A stretch of DNA of 64,000 bases from CAVVGB01 sp963747715 (lineage in GTDB: Bacteria; Actinomycetota; Thermoleophilia; Gaiellales; Gaiellaceae), in the NCBI GenBank assembly GCA_963747715.1, contig CAVVGB010000005.1, positions 62,001 to 126,000 on the forward strand, given 5' to 3'. A program made the translations under genes and the position numbers. Under the pieces are notes generated by a model, which saw only the letters and a list, made by a program, of their open reading frames with translations, made no database searches and was not told where the DNA came from. Positions 27,013 to 35,684 of this stretch are shown here, in pieces (position 1 is the stretch's first letter; each line of letters opens with the position of its first letter).

Positions 27013-27816
27013 ATGCTCTCCGAAGTTCGGCAGGCAGCGCACGGAGCCTGGGTGGAAGGTGCAGGCCGTTTCGGTCTAGCCGCCAAGGGCGTGTCGTACG
27101 TCCTCGTGGCGATCCTCGCCATCCAGGTGGCGGTTGGGGCAGGTGGCGAGCCCGCCGACCGGCAGGGCGCGCTCGATGCCGTCGCCGACGAGCCGTTCGG
27201 CTGGATGCTGATCCTGGCGATCGCCGCCGGTTTCGCGTGTTACGCACTTTGGCGCTTCGCGCAAGCGCTCGCCGACCGCGACCGCGAAGGAGACGACCCG
27301 GTCGGCCTCGCCAAGCGGGCAAGCGACCTTGCCAAGGGACTCCTCTACGCGGGCTTCGCCGTGCTGGCGGTGATGATCGTGGGCGGATCCGATTCGGGCG
27401 GCTCCGAAGAGGACACGGCAACGTCCTGGATCCTTGATCTACCGCTGGGACGCTTGATTGTGGGAGCCATCGGAGCGGCTGTGGTCGGCGCCGGCATCTG
27501 GAACGCGTACCGAGCCGTCACGCTGCAGTTCCTCGAGGACTTGAAGACGCGGAAGATGAGCAAGAACGAGGAGCGCTGGTACACGGGCGTCGGTGTGTTC
27601 GGCCACCTCGCGCGCGCGGTCGTCTTCACGCTGATCGGGATCTTCCTCATCCGCGCCTCCTACCAGTACGACCCCGACGAGGCGATCGGCCTCGACGGCG
27701 CGCTCGCGACGCTCGCCGGCGAGAATGCCGGTCCGCTCCTCCTCGGAGTCGTCGCCTTCGGTCTACTGGCGTACGGGCTCTTCTGCTTCGTGCAGGCGCG
27801 CTACCGCGACGTCTGA
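27013..27816 (+). CDS. DUF1206 family membrane protein
   Basis: 267 residues with six transmembrane helices in three tandem two-helix repeats. Each repeat opens with a G-x-x-A-[KR]-[GA]-hydrophobic pattern: GRFGLAAKGVSYVLVA, ASDLAKGLLYAGFAVLA and FGHLARAVVFTLIGIFLI. This is the DUF1206 signature; function unknown. It ends 4 bp before the convergent sigma-factor stop. Confidence 0.85.
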   Translation: MLSEVRQAAHGAWVEGAGRFGLAAKGVSYVLVAILAIQVAVGAGGEPADRQGALDAVADEPFGWMLILAIAAGFACYALWRFAQALADRDREGDDPVGLAKRASDLAKGLLYAGFAVLAVMIVGGSDSGGSEEDTATSWILDLPLGRLIVGAIGAAVVGAGIWNAYRAVTLQFLEDLKTRKMSKNEERWYTGVGVFGHLARAVVFTLIGIFLIRASYQYDPDEAIGLDGALATLAGENAGPLLLGVVAFGLLAYGLFCFVQARYRDV

Positions 27817-27819
27817 GGG

Positions 27820-28875
27820 CTACGCGGCGTTTCGCAGCGCAACGATCTCGCGTTGCATCGAGAGGCGCTCGAGCGCCTCGGCCTCGATCTGACGAACGCG
27901 TTCGCGGGTCAGCCCGAGACGCTTGCCGATCGTGTCGAGGGACTGCGGATCGCCACCGCCGTTCAGCCCGTACCGGAGCTGAACGACCTCGCGCTCGCGC
28001 GCGGGCAGCTCCGAGATCGCTTCCCTGAGCGTGTCCTGCGCGAGGCTGACCGTGAGAGCCTCGTCAGGGGAGGGGTCGTCGCCGGCGAAGAGCTCGCCGT
28101 ACACGGCGTCGTCCGAGTCACCGATCGGCTTGTCGAGGCTCGTCACCGCGCGCGCCGCGTGCTGCACCTCCTGCACGTGCTTCAACGAGAGCTTCGTCGC
28201 CTCGGCGATCTCCTCGTCGGTCGGCTCGCGCCCGAGCGTGGTCGTGAGCTCGCGCTGCGCCCGGCCGATCTTCTGCTCGCGCTCGACGATGTGCGCCGGG
28301 ATGCGGATCTCGCGCGCCTTGTTGGCGATCCCGCGCTGGACCGCCTGGCGGATCCACCACGTGGCGTACGTCGAGAACTTGTAGCCCCGCCGCCAGTCGA
28401 ATTTCTCGACGGCGCGAATGAGCCCGATGATTCCCTCCTGGATGAGGTCGAGGAGGGAGAGGCCGTGGCCCTGGTACTTCTTCGCGATCGAGACGACGAG
28501 GCGGAGGTTCGCGTTGACCATTCTGTCTTTCGCCGCCTTGTCGCCGCGCTCGACCCGCTTGGCCAGCTCGACCTCTTCTTGCGCGGTGAGAAGCGCATGC
28601 CGGCCGATCTCGTTGAGGAACAGCTGGAGAGCATCGGTCGTCGCGACGGCGAGATCGCCGTTCACGTACGTCGCGTCCCTGGCGTCGTCGCGGGCGCAGT
28701 CGTCGGTCAGGTCGATCTGGCGCCGGTCGAGCTCGTCGTAGAGCGCCTCGAGTTCGTCGTCGTCGATCTCCGCCGCTCGCACGAGCTCGTTGAACTCCGA
28801 CAAGTTGATGCACCCCTTCTCCTCTCCGCGCTGGAGCAGGGGCTCAACCTGCGTGGGTACGTCGCTCTCCGCCAC
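27820..28875 (-). CDS. RNA polymerase sigma-70 factor, primary (RpoD/SigA) type
   Basis: 351 residues. A short region 1.1-like N-terminus (LSEFNELVRAAEIDDDELEALYDEL) precedes region 1.2/2 (LFLNEIGRHALLTAQEEVELAKRVE), 2.4 (YATWWIRQAVQRGIANK), region 3 and region 4.2 (IGKRLGLTRERVRQIEAEALERL). It is short for a housekeeping sigma but has all the core-binding and -10/-35 recognition segments. It could be the principal factor or a close group 2 paralogue (SigB/HrdB-like). GTG start. The upstream intergenic region carries a LexA-type palindrome shared with the divergent radical SAM gene. Confidence 0.88.
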   Translation of the reverse strand: MAESDVPTQVEPLLQRGEEKGCINLSEFNELVRAAEIDDDELEALYDELDRRQIDLTDDCARDDARDATYVNGDLAVATTDALQLFLNEIGRHALLTAQEEVELAKRVERGDKAAKDRMVNANLRLVVSIAKKYQGHGLSLLDLIQEGIIGLIRAVEKFDWRRGYKFSTYATWWIRQAVQRGIANKAREIRIPAHIVEREQKIGRAQRELTTTLGREPTDEEIAEATKLSLKHVQEVQHAARAVTSLDKPIGDSDDAVYGELFAGDDPSPDEALTVSLAQDTLREAISELPAREREVVQLRYGLNGGGDPQSLDTIGKRLGLTRERVRQIEAEALERLSMQREIVALRNAA

Positions 28876-28906
28876 CGATCCTGGTCTTCCCGCTCGATCT
28901 TCTCTC

Positions 28907-28934
28907 TTAACAGTACGAACGTACGTTCTATAAT
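28907..28934 (+). promoter_or_regulatory. Promoter with LexA/SOS box in the spacer; probably leaderless
   Basis: TTAACA (28907-28912, -35) and TATAAT (28929-28934, perfect -10) are 16 bp apart. The 12-bp palindrome GAACGTACGTTC (28917-28928), within CGAACGTACGTTCT, matches the Gram-positive/actinobacterial LexA box CGAAC-N4-GTTC and fills the spacer, so LexA would block RNA polymerase. The ATG at 28941 lies seven bases after the -10, where transcription should start, so the mRNA is probably leaderless. Confidence 0.8.
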
Positions 28935-28940
28935 TGCGGG

Positions 28941-29852
28941 ATGGCCAGGGCCCAGTACCTGGAGGAGACCTGCAAGTCGGCGCTCAATCGGGTCCCCGAG
29001 GCGAGCCGGGTGCCGTTCCGCTGGACCATCAACCCCTATCGAGGCTGCACGCACAGCTGCCACTACTGCTTCGCGCGCGCGTTTCACACCTACCTCGACC
29101 TGGGCGTCGGGGCGGACTTCTCCACGAAAATCGTGGTCAAGACGAACGTCGTCGAGGTGCTGCGGCACGAGCTCGCCTCGCCGCGCTGGACGGGCGAGCA
29201 CATTGCGATGGGGACGGCGACTGACCCGTATCAGCACTGCGAGGGCCGCTACCGGCTGACGCGCGGCGTGATCGAAGTGATCGGCGAGTTCGAGAACCCC
29301 CTGTCGATGCTGACGAAGTCGACGATGATCCTGCGCGACCTCGATCTCTACAGGCGCCTGAACGAGGTCGCGCCGCTCACGATCTCGATGAGCGTCGGGA
29401 CTCTCGACGAGAAGGTGCGCCTCGTCGTCGAGCCGGGGACCTCGCCGGGTCGCAAGCGGCTCGAGATCCTCTCGCGTTTTGCGCAGGCCGGGATCCGAAC
29501 GGGCGTGCTCGTCGCGCCGATCCTCCCGGGCCTGACCGACGACGACGAGCATCTGGAAGAGGTGGTGGTCGCGTGCGCGGACGCCGGCGTCGATTACGCC
29601 TCGCCGATCGTGCTGCACGTGCGCACGTCCATCCGCGAGCACTTCATGCCGTGGATGCAGGAGCACTACCCGTGGCTCTACCCGCGCTACGTCGAGCTCT
29701 ACGGCGGACGCTCGTACGCGCCGAAGTCGTTCCAGCAGGAGGTCGCCGAGCGCTTCGCCCGTCTGCGCGACAAGCACGGTGTCGGTGCGAGCGGCCATCG
29801 CCGCGCCGAGCCGGAGCCGAAGCCGCGCGGACAGCTGACTCTGGCTGTCTAG
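28941..29852 (+). CDS. Radical SAM protein (Rv2578c / SPL-like family)
   Basis: 303 residues. The iron-sulfur motif CTHSCHYC is the CxxxCxxC of radical SAM enzymes, in the context NPYRGCTHSCHYCFAR typical of the Rv2578c/spore-photoproduct-lyase-like group. Further conserved blocks are MGTATDPYQHCEGRY and LTKSTMILRDLDL. No substrate is established for this group; DNA-lesion repair is a reasonable idea given the SOS box in its promoter. It begins directly at the predicted transcription start and is followed after 10 bp by a DUF72 gene. Confidence 0.87.
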   Translation: MARAQYLEETCKSALNRVPEASRVPFRWTINPYRGCTHSCHYCFARAFHTYLDLGVGADFSTKIVVKTNVVEVLRHELASPRWTGEHIAMGTATDPYQHCEGRYRLTRGVIEVIGEFENPLSMLTKSTMILRDLDLYRRLNEVAPLTISMSVGTLDEKVRLVVEPGTSPGRKRLEILSRFAQAGIRTGVLVAPILPGLTDDDEHLEEVVVACADAGVDYASPIVLHVRTSIREHFMPWMQEHYPWLYPRYVELYGGRSYAPKSFQQEVAERFARLRDKHGVGASGHRRAEPEPKPRGQLTLAV

Positions 29853-29862
29853 AGTCCTTGCA

Positions 29863-30801
29863 GTGACGGCTCCGATCCGCATCGGCACGTGCTCGTGGGC
29901 GGACGAGGCGCTCACGAAGCACTGGTATCCGAAAGGCGTGCGCTCGAGCGAGGAGCGCCTGCGCTACTACGGCGAGCACTTCAGCACCGTCGAGGCGGAC
30001 TCGACGTACTACCGGCTGCCCGACCCGGAGATGGTGGCGCGCTGGGCCGAGCGCACGCCCGACGGCTTCGTCATGCATGTGAAGGCCTTCGGCGTCATGA
30101 CGAGACATCCGGTCAAGGCCGAGCAGCTGCCGCCCGACCTGCGCGAGCAGGCGCCCCTCGACGACAGGGGCCGCGTCGACCGCCCGCCGCGTGAGTTTCG
30201 CGCCGAGGTCTTCGGGCGCTTCCACGAGGCGCTCGCGCCGCTCCGCGAGGCCGGCAAGCTGGGCGGCATCCTCATGCAGTTTCCGTCGTACGTCGTGTAC
30301 AAGCCGGTGTCGCTCGAGTACATCAAGTGGGCGGCGGGCCAGCTGCAGGGCGATCGCATGCTCGTCGAGTTCCGCCACCGCAGCTGGTTCGAGGATGAGA
30401 ACCGCGCCGACGTGCTGTCGTTCCTCGAAGAGCTCGGCGCGACGAACGTCGTCGTCGACGCGCCCAAGACGGAGGCCAAGAACCTCGTGCCGACCGTCGT
30501 CGCAGCGACGAGCCCGCTCGCGTACGTCCGGCTGCACGGCCGCAATGCCGAGACCTGGAACGTTCGCGGCGGAAGCGCGTCCGACCGGTTCGACTATCTG
30601 TACACGCGCGAGGAGCTGAGCGAGTGGGTCGAGCCCCTCCGCGAGCTGGGCGAGAAGGCGGAGGAGGTCTACGTCCTCTTCAACAACAACCGCTGGAGCC
30701 GGGCGCCGCAGGGATTCGGGGACGGGACGGTCGCCCAGGCCGCTGCTAATGCCCTCATGCTCAAAAATGTGCTTGAAAATGACGGTTTTCGGCTACTCTG
30801 A
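29863..30801 (+). CDS. DUF72 (YecE-like) TIM-barrel protein
   Basis: 312 residues with the DUF72 hallmarks: IRIGTCSWADEALTKHWYPKG at the N-terminus, FSTVEADSTYYRLP, FVMHVKAF, LVEFRHRSWF, YVRLHGRN and YVLFNNNRWSRAPQ. The fold resembles endonuclease IV-like TIM barrels; activity is not established. It follows the radical SAM gene with a 10-bp gap and no separate promoter is obvious, so it would be SOS-induced with it. Confidence 0.87.
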   Translation: MTAPIRIGTCSWADEALTKHWYPKGVRSSEERLRYYGEHFSTVEADSTYYRLPDPEMVARWAERTPDGFVMHVKAFGVMTRHPVKAEQLPPDLREQAPLDDRGRVDRPPREFRAEVFGRFHEALAPLREAGKLGGILMQFPSYVVYKPVSLEYIKWAAGQLQGDRMLVEFRHRSWFEDENRADVLSFLEELGATNVVVDAPKTEAKNLVPTVVAATSPLAYVRLHGRNAETWNVRGGSASDRFDYLYTREELSEWVEPLRELGEKAEEVYVLFNNNRWSRAPQGFGDGTVAQAAANALMLKNVLENDGFRLL

Positions 30802-30834
30802 GAGCAGGCGGACCGCGGCGCCGACCGGGACACC

Positions 30835-31452
30835 ATGAGGGCCCCTTCCACCAGCAGACTGGCGCCGCTGACCTTTTGGGTCGTCGGATTGAGCGTGGCG
30901 ATCGCGGTCGTCGGGTCGTCCACGTTTCTCTTCCCGGGTCCGGACATCGGCGAGCGTCCCGCGGCGCCTTCGGGCCGCGACGTCGTCGCGCGCGTCGTGG
31001 CGCCGCTCTTCGGCCCGTCACCCGCGCGCGAGCGTGATCGCAGTGCTTCGCCGGCCCCGGCCGCGCCCGCGGCGATCGCTGCCGCCGTCGTAGCGGCTCC
31101 GCCGCTCGTCTCGATCCCGACCGCCGTCACGAATGAACGTCCCGTCCGCGGACGCGACCAGGTCTCGCGGCCGCGCCGCGGCGACAGCCCTCCAGCGGCC
31201 CGTGACGACAGGGCGAAGGGCCACGGCAAGGCCAAAGGCCACGGGGGGAAGCAGGAGGGCAAGACGAAGGCCGGCAAGCCCTCTCCCTCCGGGCCATGCG
31301 GCCGCCGGCTCGAAGTCACAGGGTCACGGCCCTCTAAAGTCCAAGCCGCCGCGTGGACCCAAGAGCCTCACGTACAACCTGCGCACGGCCACGGGAAGGC
31401 CAAAGGGAAAGCCAAAGGGCGCGCTCGTGCTCATGCACGGGCGGGGCGCTGA
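30835..31452 (+). CDS. Membrane-anchored, Pro/Ala- then Lys/Gly-rich protein; 3' end possibly frame-shifted
   Basis: As read, 205 residues: a transmembrane anchor (APLTFWVVGLSVAIAVVGSSTFLF), an Ala/Pro-rich spacer, then a basic tail of GHGKAKGHGGK-type repeats. From about 31285 the downstream +1 reading (PPGHAAAGSKSQGHGPLKSK...) keeps the Lys/Gly/Pro composition and runs into the esterase frame. A single inserted base may therefore have split one gene. If so, the product would be a membrane-tethered esterase of about 390 residues. Not recognised as a known family. Confidence 0.5.
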   Translation: MRAPSTSRLAPLTFWVVGLSVAIAVVGSSTFLFPGPDIGERPAAPSGRDVVARVVAPLFGPSPARERDRSASPAPAAPAAIAAAVVAAPPLVSIPTAVTNERPVRGRDQVSRPRRGDSPPAARDDRAKGHGKAKGHGGKQEGKTKAGKPSPSGPCGRRLEVTGSRPSKVQAAAWTQEPHVQPAHGHGKAKGKAKGRARAHARAGR

Positions 31453-32008
31453 CGAGCACGACCTAGCTCCGCTTCTCCAGGCGCTCGACCCTGAAGGCGA
31501 CTACGTCGGGCTCCTCCCGCGCGGGCCGTTGAGCCTTCCGCCCGGAGGCAGGCATTGGTACGTCCTGCGTCAGGTCGGTTCGCCGGACCGTGAGACCTTT
31601 CTCGAGACGTTCGCGACGCTGTCGAGGTGGCTCGACGACGTGCTCGAGGAGAACGACGTCGGCGTCGACCGCCTCGTGCTCGGCGGCTTCTCGCAAGGCG
31701 CCGTCATGGCCTACTCCCTCGGTCTCGCCGCGCAGCGCGAGCGGCCGGCTGCCATCCTCGCGTTCAGCGGGTTCATCCCGCGCGTGGACGGGTTCGACTT
31801 CGACGAGGAGAGCCGCGCCGGCTTGCCGGTCTCGATCTCGCACGGGAGCCTCGATCCGATCATCAGCGTCGAGTTCGCGCGCGAGGCGCGGGCACAGCTC
31901 GAAGCGGCCGGCGTCGCGGTCAGCTACCGCGAAGACCCGGTGCCGCACACGATCTCTCCCGGCGCCCTCGCCCAGGCCAGAGACGTTCTCGCGCAGGTCC
32001 CGGTCTAG
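31367..32008 (+). CDS. Carboxylesterase/phospholipase (alpha/beta hydrolase)
   Basis: About 213 residues. LTYNLRTATG...ALVLMHGRGADEHDL gives the oxyanion region, LVLGGFSQGAVMAYSL the nucleophile Ser, HGSLDPIISVEFAR the Asp, and DPVPHTISPGAL the His of the triad. This matches the YpfH/phospholipase-carboxylesterase family. No acceptable start codon precedes LTYNL in this frame, so the given 5' end marks where homology begins. See the preceding entry for a possible fusion. The stop overlaps the convergent aquaporin gene by 4 bp. Confidence 0.78.
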   Translation, partial: LTYNLRTATGRPKGKPKGALVLMHGRGADEHDLAPLLQALDPEGDYVGLLPRGPLSLPPGGRHWYVLRQVGSPDRETFLETFATLSRWLDDVLEENDVGVDRLVLGGFSQGAVMAYSLGLAAQRERPAAILAFSGFIPRVDGFDFDEESRAGLPVSISHGSLDPIISVEFAREARAQLEAAGVAVSYREDPVPHTISPGALAQARDVLAQVPV

Positions 32009-32746
32009 GAGACCGCGGCGTCGCCGGGGCGGGGCTCTTCGATGCCGGTCTCGGGCGGGCCGACAGGGATGGGCCGTGCCGGCCGCAGGTACAGCCACTC
32101 GTAGAGGAGCGCCGCTACGCCGCCGCCGAGCAGCGGGCCGAGGTACCAGACCCACGCGTCCGCCCACGAGCCGTCCACGAGCTGCGGGCCGAACGCGCGG
32201 CCGGGGTTCATGGCCGCGCCGGTGAGAGGACCGCCGATCAGGATGTCGAGCGTGATCGTGAATCCGATCGCCAGGCCCGCGATCGACTTGAACGTCCCGC
32301 GCGGGTCGGCAGCCGACGCGAAGATCACCCACACGAGGAAGAAGGTCAGGATCGCCTCGATGACGAAGCCGGCGCCCGCACCAACACCGTCGCCGAGCAC
32401 CGGGACGCCAAGGTTGACGGCGTCCGTCAGCGTCGTCGGGCACGACGAGAACGAGCACGACCGCGCCGAGTACGGCTCCGACCATCTGGCTGATCCAGTA
32501 GACGACCGCGAGCGCGGGATCCATGCGGCGCGCTACGAGGAAGCCGAAGGTCACCGCAGGGTTGAAGTGACCGCCCGAGATGTGGCCGACCGCGGACGCC
32601 ATCACCGCGATCACGAGACCGTGTGCGAGCGCGATCGCGACGAGATCGCCTCCCGCCGTGACTGCGATGGCCCCCGCGCCGACGAACGTCAGCGCAAAGG
32701 AGCCGACGAACTCGGCGACACCGCGGCGAACAGAGTCGTACTCCAC
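32005..32746 (-). CDS. MIP/aquaporin family channel (one frame shift)
   Basis: 246 residues after joining over a +1 shift near 32437. Six transmembrane helices are present. The first pore motif is canonical (GGHFNPAVT). The second reads AMNPGRAFGP, so the usual NPA is NPG. Selectivity (water or small solute) cannot be fixed. The shift lies in the loop between helices 3 and 4 (LVLVVP | TTLTDAVNLG). It is read in the same direction as trkA-trkH but separated by 31 bp. Confidence 0.85.
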
Positions 32747-32777
32747 TGCCTCCGAGCGTAGAGCTACGCCCGGACGG

Positions 32778-34322
32778 CTAGGAGCGCCAGTAGCTCCGAG
32801 TGAAGAGGACGATGATCGGGATTATCTCGAGGCGGCCGAGCCACATGAGCGCGATCATGATCCCGGTCGAGACGTCGCTGAACGGCTCGAACGACCCCAT
32901 CGGCCCCGCGAACCCGAACGCCGGCCCGACGTTGCCGAGCGTCGTCGCCGCCGCCGCGATCCCCTCGAACGGGCTCAGCTCGACGCCGGCGCGCGCCGCG
33001 TCGGCGAGCAATGCGATCGACCCGACGACGAACAACCCGACGTAGATCAACACGAATGTGATCACGGCCCGGAGCGTGCGCTCGTCGACCGGCGATCCGT
33101 TCAGGCGAAGCGGCGAGACGAGCTCGGGATGCACGGTCTGGTCGAGCTCGCGACGCAGCATCTTGCCGATGACCACGTGCCGGACGACCTTGATCGATCC
33201 CGCGGTCGAGCCTGCCGACCCTCCGGGAAACATGAGCGCGACGATGAGCAGCGCCGCGAACGGCGCGACGACGAGCCACTCGTTGAAGTCCGTGCTCGCA
33301 TAGCCCGTCGTCGTCATGATCGTCACGGTCTGGAAGGCCGCCTGGCGCACCGCCTCCTCTCCGGAGAAAAGCCCCTCGCCGACCAGCACGACGAAGATCA
33401 GGAGCGTTCCTACCGCGAGCAAGCCGATGTAGAGGCGGAACTCCTCGTCGCGCCCGAGAATGCGCACCTGCCGACGTGCTAACGCCCGATACATCAGGGC
33501 GAAGTTCGCTCCTGCGAGCACGGTGAAAGCGGTAATAGCCCATTGAGTCGCGCCGCCGAAGGCTTCGATCGAGCGGAGCTCCGTGGAGAAGCCGCCCGTC
33601 GGAAGGGTCGTGAAGGCGTGCGCCACCGCCTCGAAGAAGCTCATGCGCTCGTCGGCGCCGCTGACCCCGAGCAGCCAGAGCGTCAGGATCATCGCCGCTG
33701 TCAGACCGACATAGAGGATCCACAGGCGCCGCGCGGTGTCCCGAATCGAAGCGGTGAGCTTCTCGAGCTCGGGCCCCGGCGCCTCGGACTCCATGAGCTG
33801 GCGGCCTCCCACCCGCAGCCGCGGCAGCACGGCGAGCGCGAGCACGATGATCCCCATGCCGCCCAGCCACTGGGTGAACTGGCGCCACATGACAAGGGAG
33901 TGGCTGAGGGCCTCCACATCCGTGAAGACGCTCGACCCCGTCGTCGTGAAGCCGGACATGGCCTCGAAGAACGCGTCCACCGGCTTCGAGATCTGCGGCT
34001 CGTCGGCGAGCAGGTAGGGCAGCGAGCCGGCGGCGGCCGCGCAGAGCCAGGTGAGAGCGACGACGAGGAAACCCTCGCGCACGCCGATGCGCTCTTTGCC
34101 CTCCGTGACCCGCTCGAGCGTCAGGCCGAAGCCGGCGCAGAGCGCGCCCGAGGCAAGAAACGGCCAGAAGGGCTCCGAATAGCCGAGCGCGACCGCCGTC
34201 GGGAAGAGGAATGCCACGCTCAGGTACTTGATGAGCGCGCCGACGAGGTTGAGCGCGCCGCCGACGTCGACGATGAGGCGCGGCCGGGCGACGCGGCCGA
34301 GACGCCCGGCGAGCTCGGTCAC
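32778..34322 (-). CDS. trkH: TrkH/KtrB-type potassium uptake channel subunit
   Basis: 514 residues with the four-fold M1-P-M2 repeat. Selectivity-filter regions are TTTGSS, TLPTGGFST, TTTGYAST and TTLGNVGPAF. The gating-loop region FPGGSAGSTAGSIKVVR is typical of TrkH. It moves K+ (or Na+) across the cytoplasmic membrane under control of the TrkA ring. GTG start overlaps the trkA stop by 4 bp, so the subunits are co-translated. Confidence 0.92.
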   Translation of the reverse strand: MTELAGRLGRVARPRLIVDVGGALNLVGALIKYLSVAFLFPTAVALGYSEPFWPFLASGALCAGFGLTLERVTEGKERIGVREGFLVVALTWLCAAAAGSLPYLLADEPQISKPVDAFFEAMSGFTTTGSSVFTDVEALSHSLVMWRQFTQWLGGMGIIVLALAVLPRLRVGGRQLMESEAPGPELEKLTASIRDTARRLWILYVGLTAAMILTLWLLGVSGADERMSFFEAVAHAFTTLPTGGFSTELRSIEAFGGATQWAITAFTVLAGANFALMYRALARRQVRILGRDEEFRLYIGLLAVGTLLIFVVLVGEGLFSGEEAVRQAAFQTVTIMTTTGYASTDFNEWLVVAPFAALLIVALMFPGGSAGSTAGSIKVVRHVVIGKMLRRELDQTVHPELVSPLRLNGSPVDERTLRAVITFVLIYVGLFVVGSIALLADAARAGVELSPFEGIAAAATTLGNVGPAFGFAGPMGSFEPFSDVSTGIMIALMWLGRLEIIPIIVLFTRSYWRS

Positions 34323-35656
34323 AACGCCTTTTCGACTTCGTGCACGCGGGCCGACTCGGTGAAGATGATCGCGCGGTCGCCCGGCTCGAGCATGTCGCCG
34401 CCGTGCGGGAAGATCGCGCTCCCGTTCCGCACGATCGCGCCGATGAGCGAGCCGGTCATCGGCAGCTCCTTGAACGGCTTGCCGACGAGCTTGCTCTCCT
34501 CGCGCACGGTGATGTCGAGGATCTCGAAGCGGTCGCCTTCGAGCATGGTGACCTGGCGCGTTCGCGGGTCGTGCGCCCAGCGGACGATCTCCTCGGCCGT
34601 GACCGTGCGCGGGTTGATCGCCACGTCGATGCCCGCACGCTCAGAGAGGTGTTCGGTGATGCGCTCGTGCACGATCGCAATGGTCAGCCCGATGCCGTGC
34701 GACTTCGCGAGGAGCGCGGCGTACAGGTTCTTCGCGTCGTCCGGCATCGCGAAGACGGCCGCTCGTGATTCGCCGATCCGCTCGCGCTCGAAGAAGTCCG
34801 GATCCGACCCGGTCGCGTGGAACACGCGCACGTCCGGCAGCTCCTCCGCGACTTGTCGCGCGCGAGCCGCGTTGGCTTCGATCAGCCGCACGCGAATCCC
34901 CTGGTCGAGCAGGAGCGTTGCGATCGCGACGCCGGTCTGACCCGCTCCCACGATGACGACGTCGTCCACGCGCCGCTCACGGGGCGCGAGGATCTCGCTC
35001 CAGTTCCTGGCGGCTTCCGGCGAGCCGATGATCACCACGCGGTCGCCCGGGAGGATGGACTCCTCGCCGCGCGGGACGATCATCCGGTCGCCGCGGATGA
35101 TGCTCGCCACCTTCGACTCGGCCGGTATGGCGGCCTCCCGCAGCTTGCGTCCGACAACGGTGTCCTCTCCCGAGTCCTCGTCCGCCTTGACCACCTCGAA
35201 CTCGACCATCTGAACCTGTCCGTCTGCGAAAACGTCGGTTTGGCGCGCCGCTGGAATGCCGATGATGTGCGAGACCGCGTGCGCTGTCTCGAGCTCGGAC
35301 GAGACCATGAAGTCGACATCGAGCTCGCGCTCCTGCCAGAGCTCGAGAAACTCGACGTTCGCCGTGCGCACGATCGTGAGGATCTCCGGCGAGACCTTCT
35401 TGGCGAGCATCGCGGCCACGATGTTGACCTCGTCGCGGGAAGTGCACGCGATCAGGAGGTCGGCGTCGCGAACGCCCGCATCCTGCAGCGTCCGCCTGCT
35501 GGCGCCGTTGCCCTCGACGGTGGCGATGTCGTACTGGTGGGCAAGGGACTGAAGCCTGCTGCGGTCGAGGTCGATCAGCGTGATCTGGTGCTCGTGGTGG
35601 AGAGCCTCCACCACCGTGGAGCCCACCTGGCCGGCTCCGATCACGAAGATCTTCAT
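34319..35656 (-). CDS. trkA: TrkA potassium-channel regulatory protein (two RCK domains)
   Basis: 445 residues. Two RCK_N Rossmann domains begin MKIFVIGAGQVGSTVVEAL and VVIVGAGQTGVAIATLL, each followed by a TrkA_C domain (ending EAARNWSEILAP and EVEKAL). NAD(H)/ATP binding in these domains gates TrkH. It is the upstream gene of the trkA-trkH operon and lies 28 bp downstream of the probable selenoprotein gene on the same strand. Confidence 0.93.
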   Translation of the reverse strand: MKIFVIGAGQVGSTVVEALHHEHQITLIDLDRSRLQSLAHQYDIATVEGNGASRRTLQDAGVRDADLLIACTSRDEVNIVAAMLAKKVSPEILTIVRTANVEFLELWQERELDVDFMVSSELETAHAVSHIIGIPAARQTDVFADGQVQMVEFEVVKADEDSGEDTVVGRKLREAAIPAESKVASIIRGDRMIVPRGEESILPGDRVVIIGSPEAARNWSEILAPRERRVDDVVIVGAGQTGVAIATLLLDQGIRVRLIEANAARARQVAEELPDVRVFHATGSDPDFFERERIGESRAAVFAMPDDAKNLYAALLAKSHGIGLTIAIVHERITEHLSERAGIDVAINPRTVTAEEIVRWAHDPRTRQVTMLEGDRFEILDITVREESKLVGKPFKELPMTGSLIGAIVRNGSAIFPHGGDMLEPGDRAIIFTESARVHEVEKAL

Positions 35657-35684
35657 CGAACGCGGAGACTAGCGCGCGCGCCTG

